From Clostridiales bacterium (GTDB taxonomy: Bacteria; Bacillota; Peptococcia; Peptococcales; Peptococcaceae), in assembly GCA_003343815.1 (NCBI GenBank), contig QAKL01000003.1:1-14069 (forward strand): a stretch of DNA of 14,069 nucleotides, read 5' to 3'. The position numbers were made by a program, and so were the translations under genes. Numbering within the stretch: the first letter of the stretch is position 1; the number at the start of each line of letters is the position of its first letter. Under the pieces are notes generated by a model that saw nothing but the letters and a program-made list of their open reading frames with translations, did no database searches and had not been told where the DNA came from. Shown piece after piece: positions 13,519 through 14,069 of the stretch.

Positions 13519-14069
13519 ATGGGCACCTTAATTATCGCTATCTTGATTTTAGGCTTTATGGTATTTGTCCATGAATTCGGGCATTTTATCACCGCGAAAA
13601 TATCAGGGATGAGAGTCGAGGAGTTCAGTATCGGCATGGGGCCGCACATTTATGAAGTCACCAAAGGAGACACCCTTTACTCTTTGCGTATCTTCCCCTT
13701 TGGCGGCTATGTCCGCGTCACCGGCGAAGCTTATACCGATGAAGCAGAGGAAAGCACCGCCGAAGTTTTAGATGCTGACGATCCTCGCCGCTACCCCAAC
13801 CGTCCTATCTGGCAGAGATTCATCTTTTGCTTGGCAGGCAGCGGCATGAATTATTTGACAGCGCTCGTTTTATTTACGGCGATCATCTGCTCCATGGGCA
13901 TTGCCGATACCGACGCCGTTTTAGATAATGAAATTTCTATCGTCTCTCCCGACAGCGCTGCAGCAGAAGCAGGCTTAACCGCAGGCGACAAAATCATCGC
14001 TGTAGAAAGTACTGCCGTCGCCACCTGGGAGGAAATGAGCCAGGCGCTCAATAATCAGGCAAATGGCGA
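13519..14069 (+). CDS. rseP: RIP metalloprotease RseP (site-2 protease), 5' part only
   Basis: The frame opens at ATG 13519 after a strong AAAGGAGG and stays open to the window end, so the C-terminal half is missing. The first membrane segment carries the zinc motif HEFGH (residues 18-22), followed by FPFGGYVRVTGE (about 59-70), both hallmarks of RseP/RasP site-2 proteases, which cleave anti-sigma factors and leftover signal peptides inside the membrane. A second hydrophobic segment (about 102-126) and a PDZ domain (from about 138; SPDSAAAEAGLTAGDKIIAVES) follow. In the usual AGPxxN motif the proline is serine (LAGSGMNYLTA). Its place after dxr is the standard operon order in many bacteria. 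Confidence 0.94.
   Translation, partial: MGTLIIAILILGFMVFVHEFGHFITAKISGMRVEEFSIGMGPHIYEVTKGDTLYSLRIFPFGGYVRVTGEAYTDEAEESTAEVLDADDPRRYPNRPIWQRFIFCLAGSGMNYLTALVLFTAIICSMGIADTDAVLDNEISIVSPDSAAAEAGLTAGDKIIAVESTAVATWEEMSQALNNQANG

Noticed and set aside
1..14069. Mobile elements, CRISPR arrays, tRNAs or riboswitches
   Set aside because: No regularly spaced repeats, transposase-like frames, terminal inverted repeats, tRNA cloverleaf sequences or known riboswitch cores were seen by eye on either strand.

Overview
The window comes from a low-to-moderate G+C bacterium of the Firmicutes (Bacillota), most likely an anaerobe of the Clostridia/Negativicutes side. This is inferred from gene content and signals: a Firmicutes-style 16S leader with a boxA of the type ATCTTTGAAAATTGAACA, yqzL in front of recO, strong Shine-Dalgarno (SD) sequences, TTG/GTG start codons, a class III (oxygen-sensitive) ribonucleotide reductase, and a transketolase split into two genes. 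I cannot name the genus. There is no sign of a phage, insertion sequence, CRISPR array or tRNA.

Left part (1-1.23 kb, minus strand): the 5' end of a 16S rRNA gene leaves the window on the left. Upstream of it are a leader with boxA and two tandem promoters. The distal promoter's -35 box contains the stop codon of recO. recO is preceded by and overlaps a small yqzL-like gene.

Nucleotide module (1.4-5.1 kb, minus strand): nrdR, an unrecognised 160-residue protein, nrdD and nrdG form one tight operon that ends at a good intrinsic terminator. Its promoter carries a perfect 20-bp palindrome matching the NrdR box, lying in the spacer between -35 and -10. The operon should therefore be self-repressed by NrdR when (d)ATP signals that deoxynucleotides are sufficient.

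Cell-envelope module (5.2-8.5 kb, minus strand): ftsE, ftsX and an S41 carboxy-terminal processing protease. FtsE is about 190 residues longer than usual, with a charged, coiled-coil-like C-terminal tail. No EnvC/PcsB-type hydrolase activator gene lies between ftsX and the protease.

Split transketolase (8.7-10.5 kb, minus strand): an N-terminal thiamine-diphosphate-binding subunit followed by a C-terminal subunit, driven by an extended -10 promoter and closed by an intrinsic terminator.

Right part (10.7 kb to end, plus strand): uppS, cdsA, dxr and the start of rseP, the widespread isoprenoid/phospholipid/site-2-protease operon, divergent from the transketolase genes. Transketolase rearranges sugar phosphates including glyceraldehyde 3-phosphate, dxr makes MEP for isoprenoids, uppS makes the C55 carrier for wall synthesis, cdsA supplies CDP-diacylglycerol, and RseP cuts membrane proteins.

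Most of the window is conserved housekeeping DNA. The points most worth following are the FtsE tail, the unknown protein inside the NrdR-controlled operon, the NrdR operator layout, and the recO/rRNA promoter overlap.
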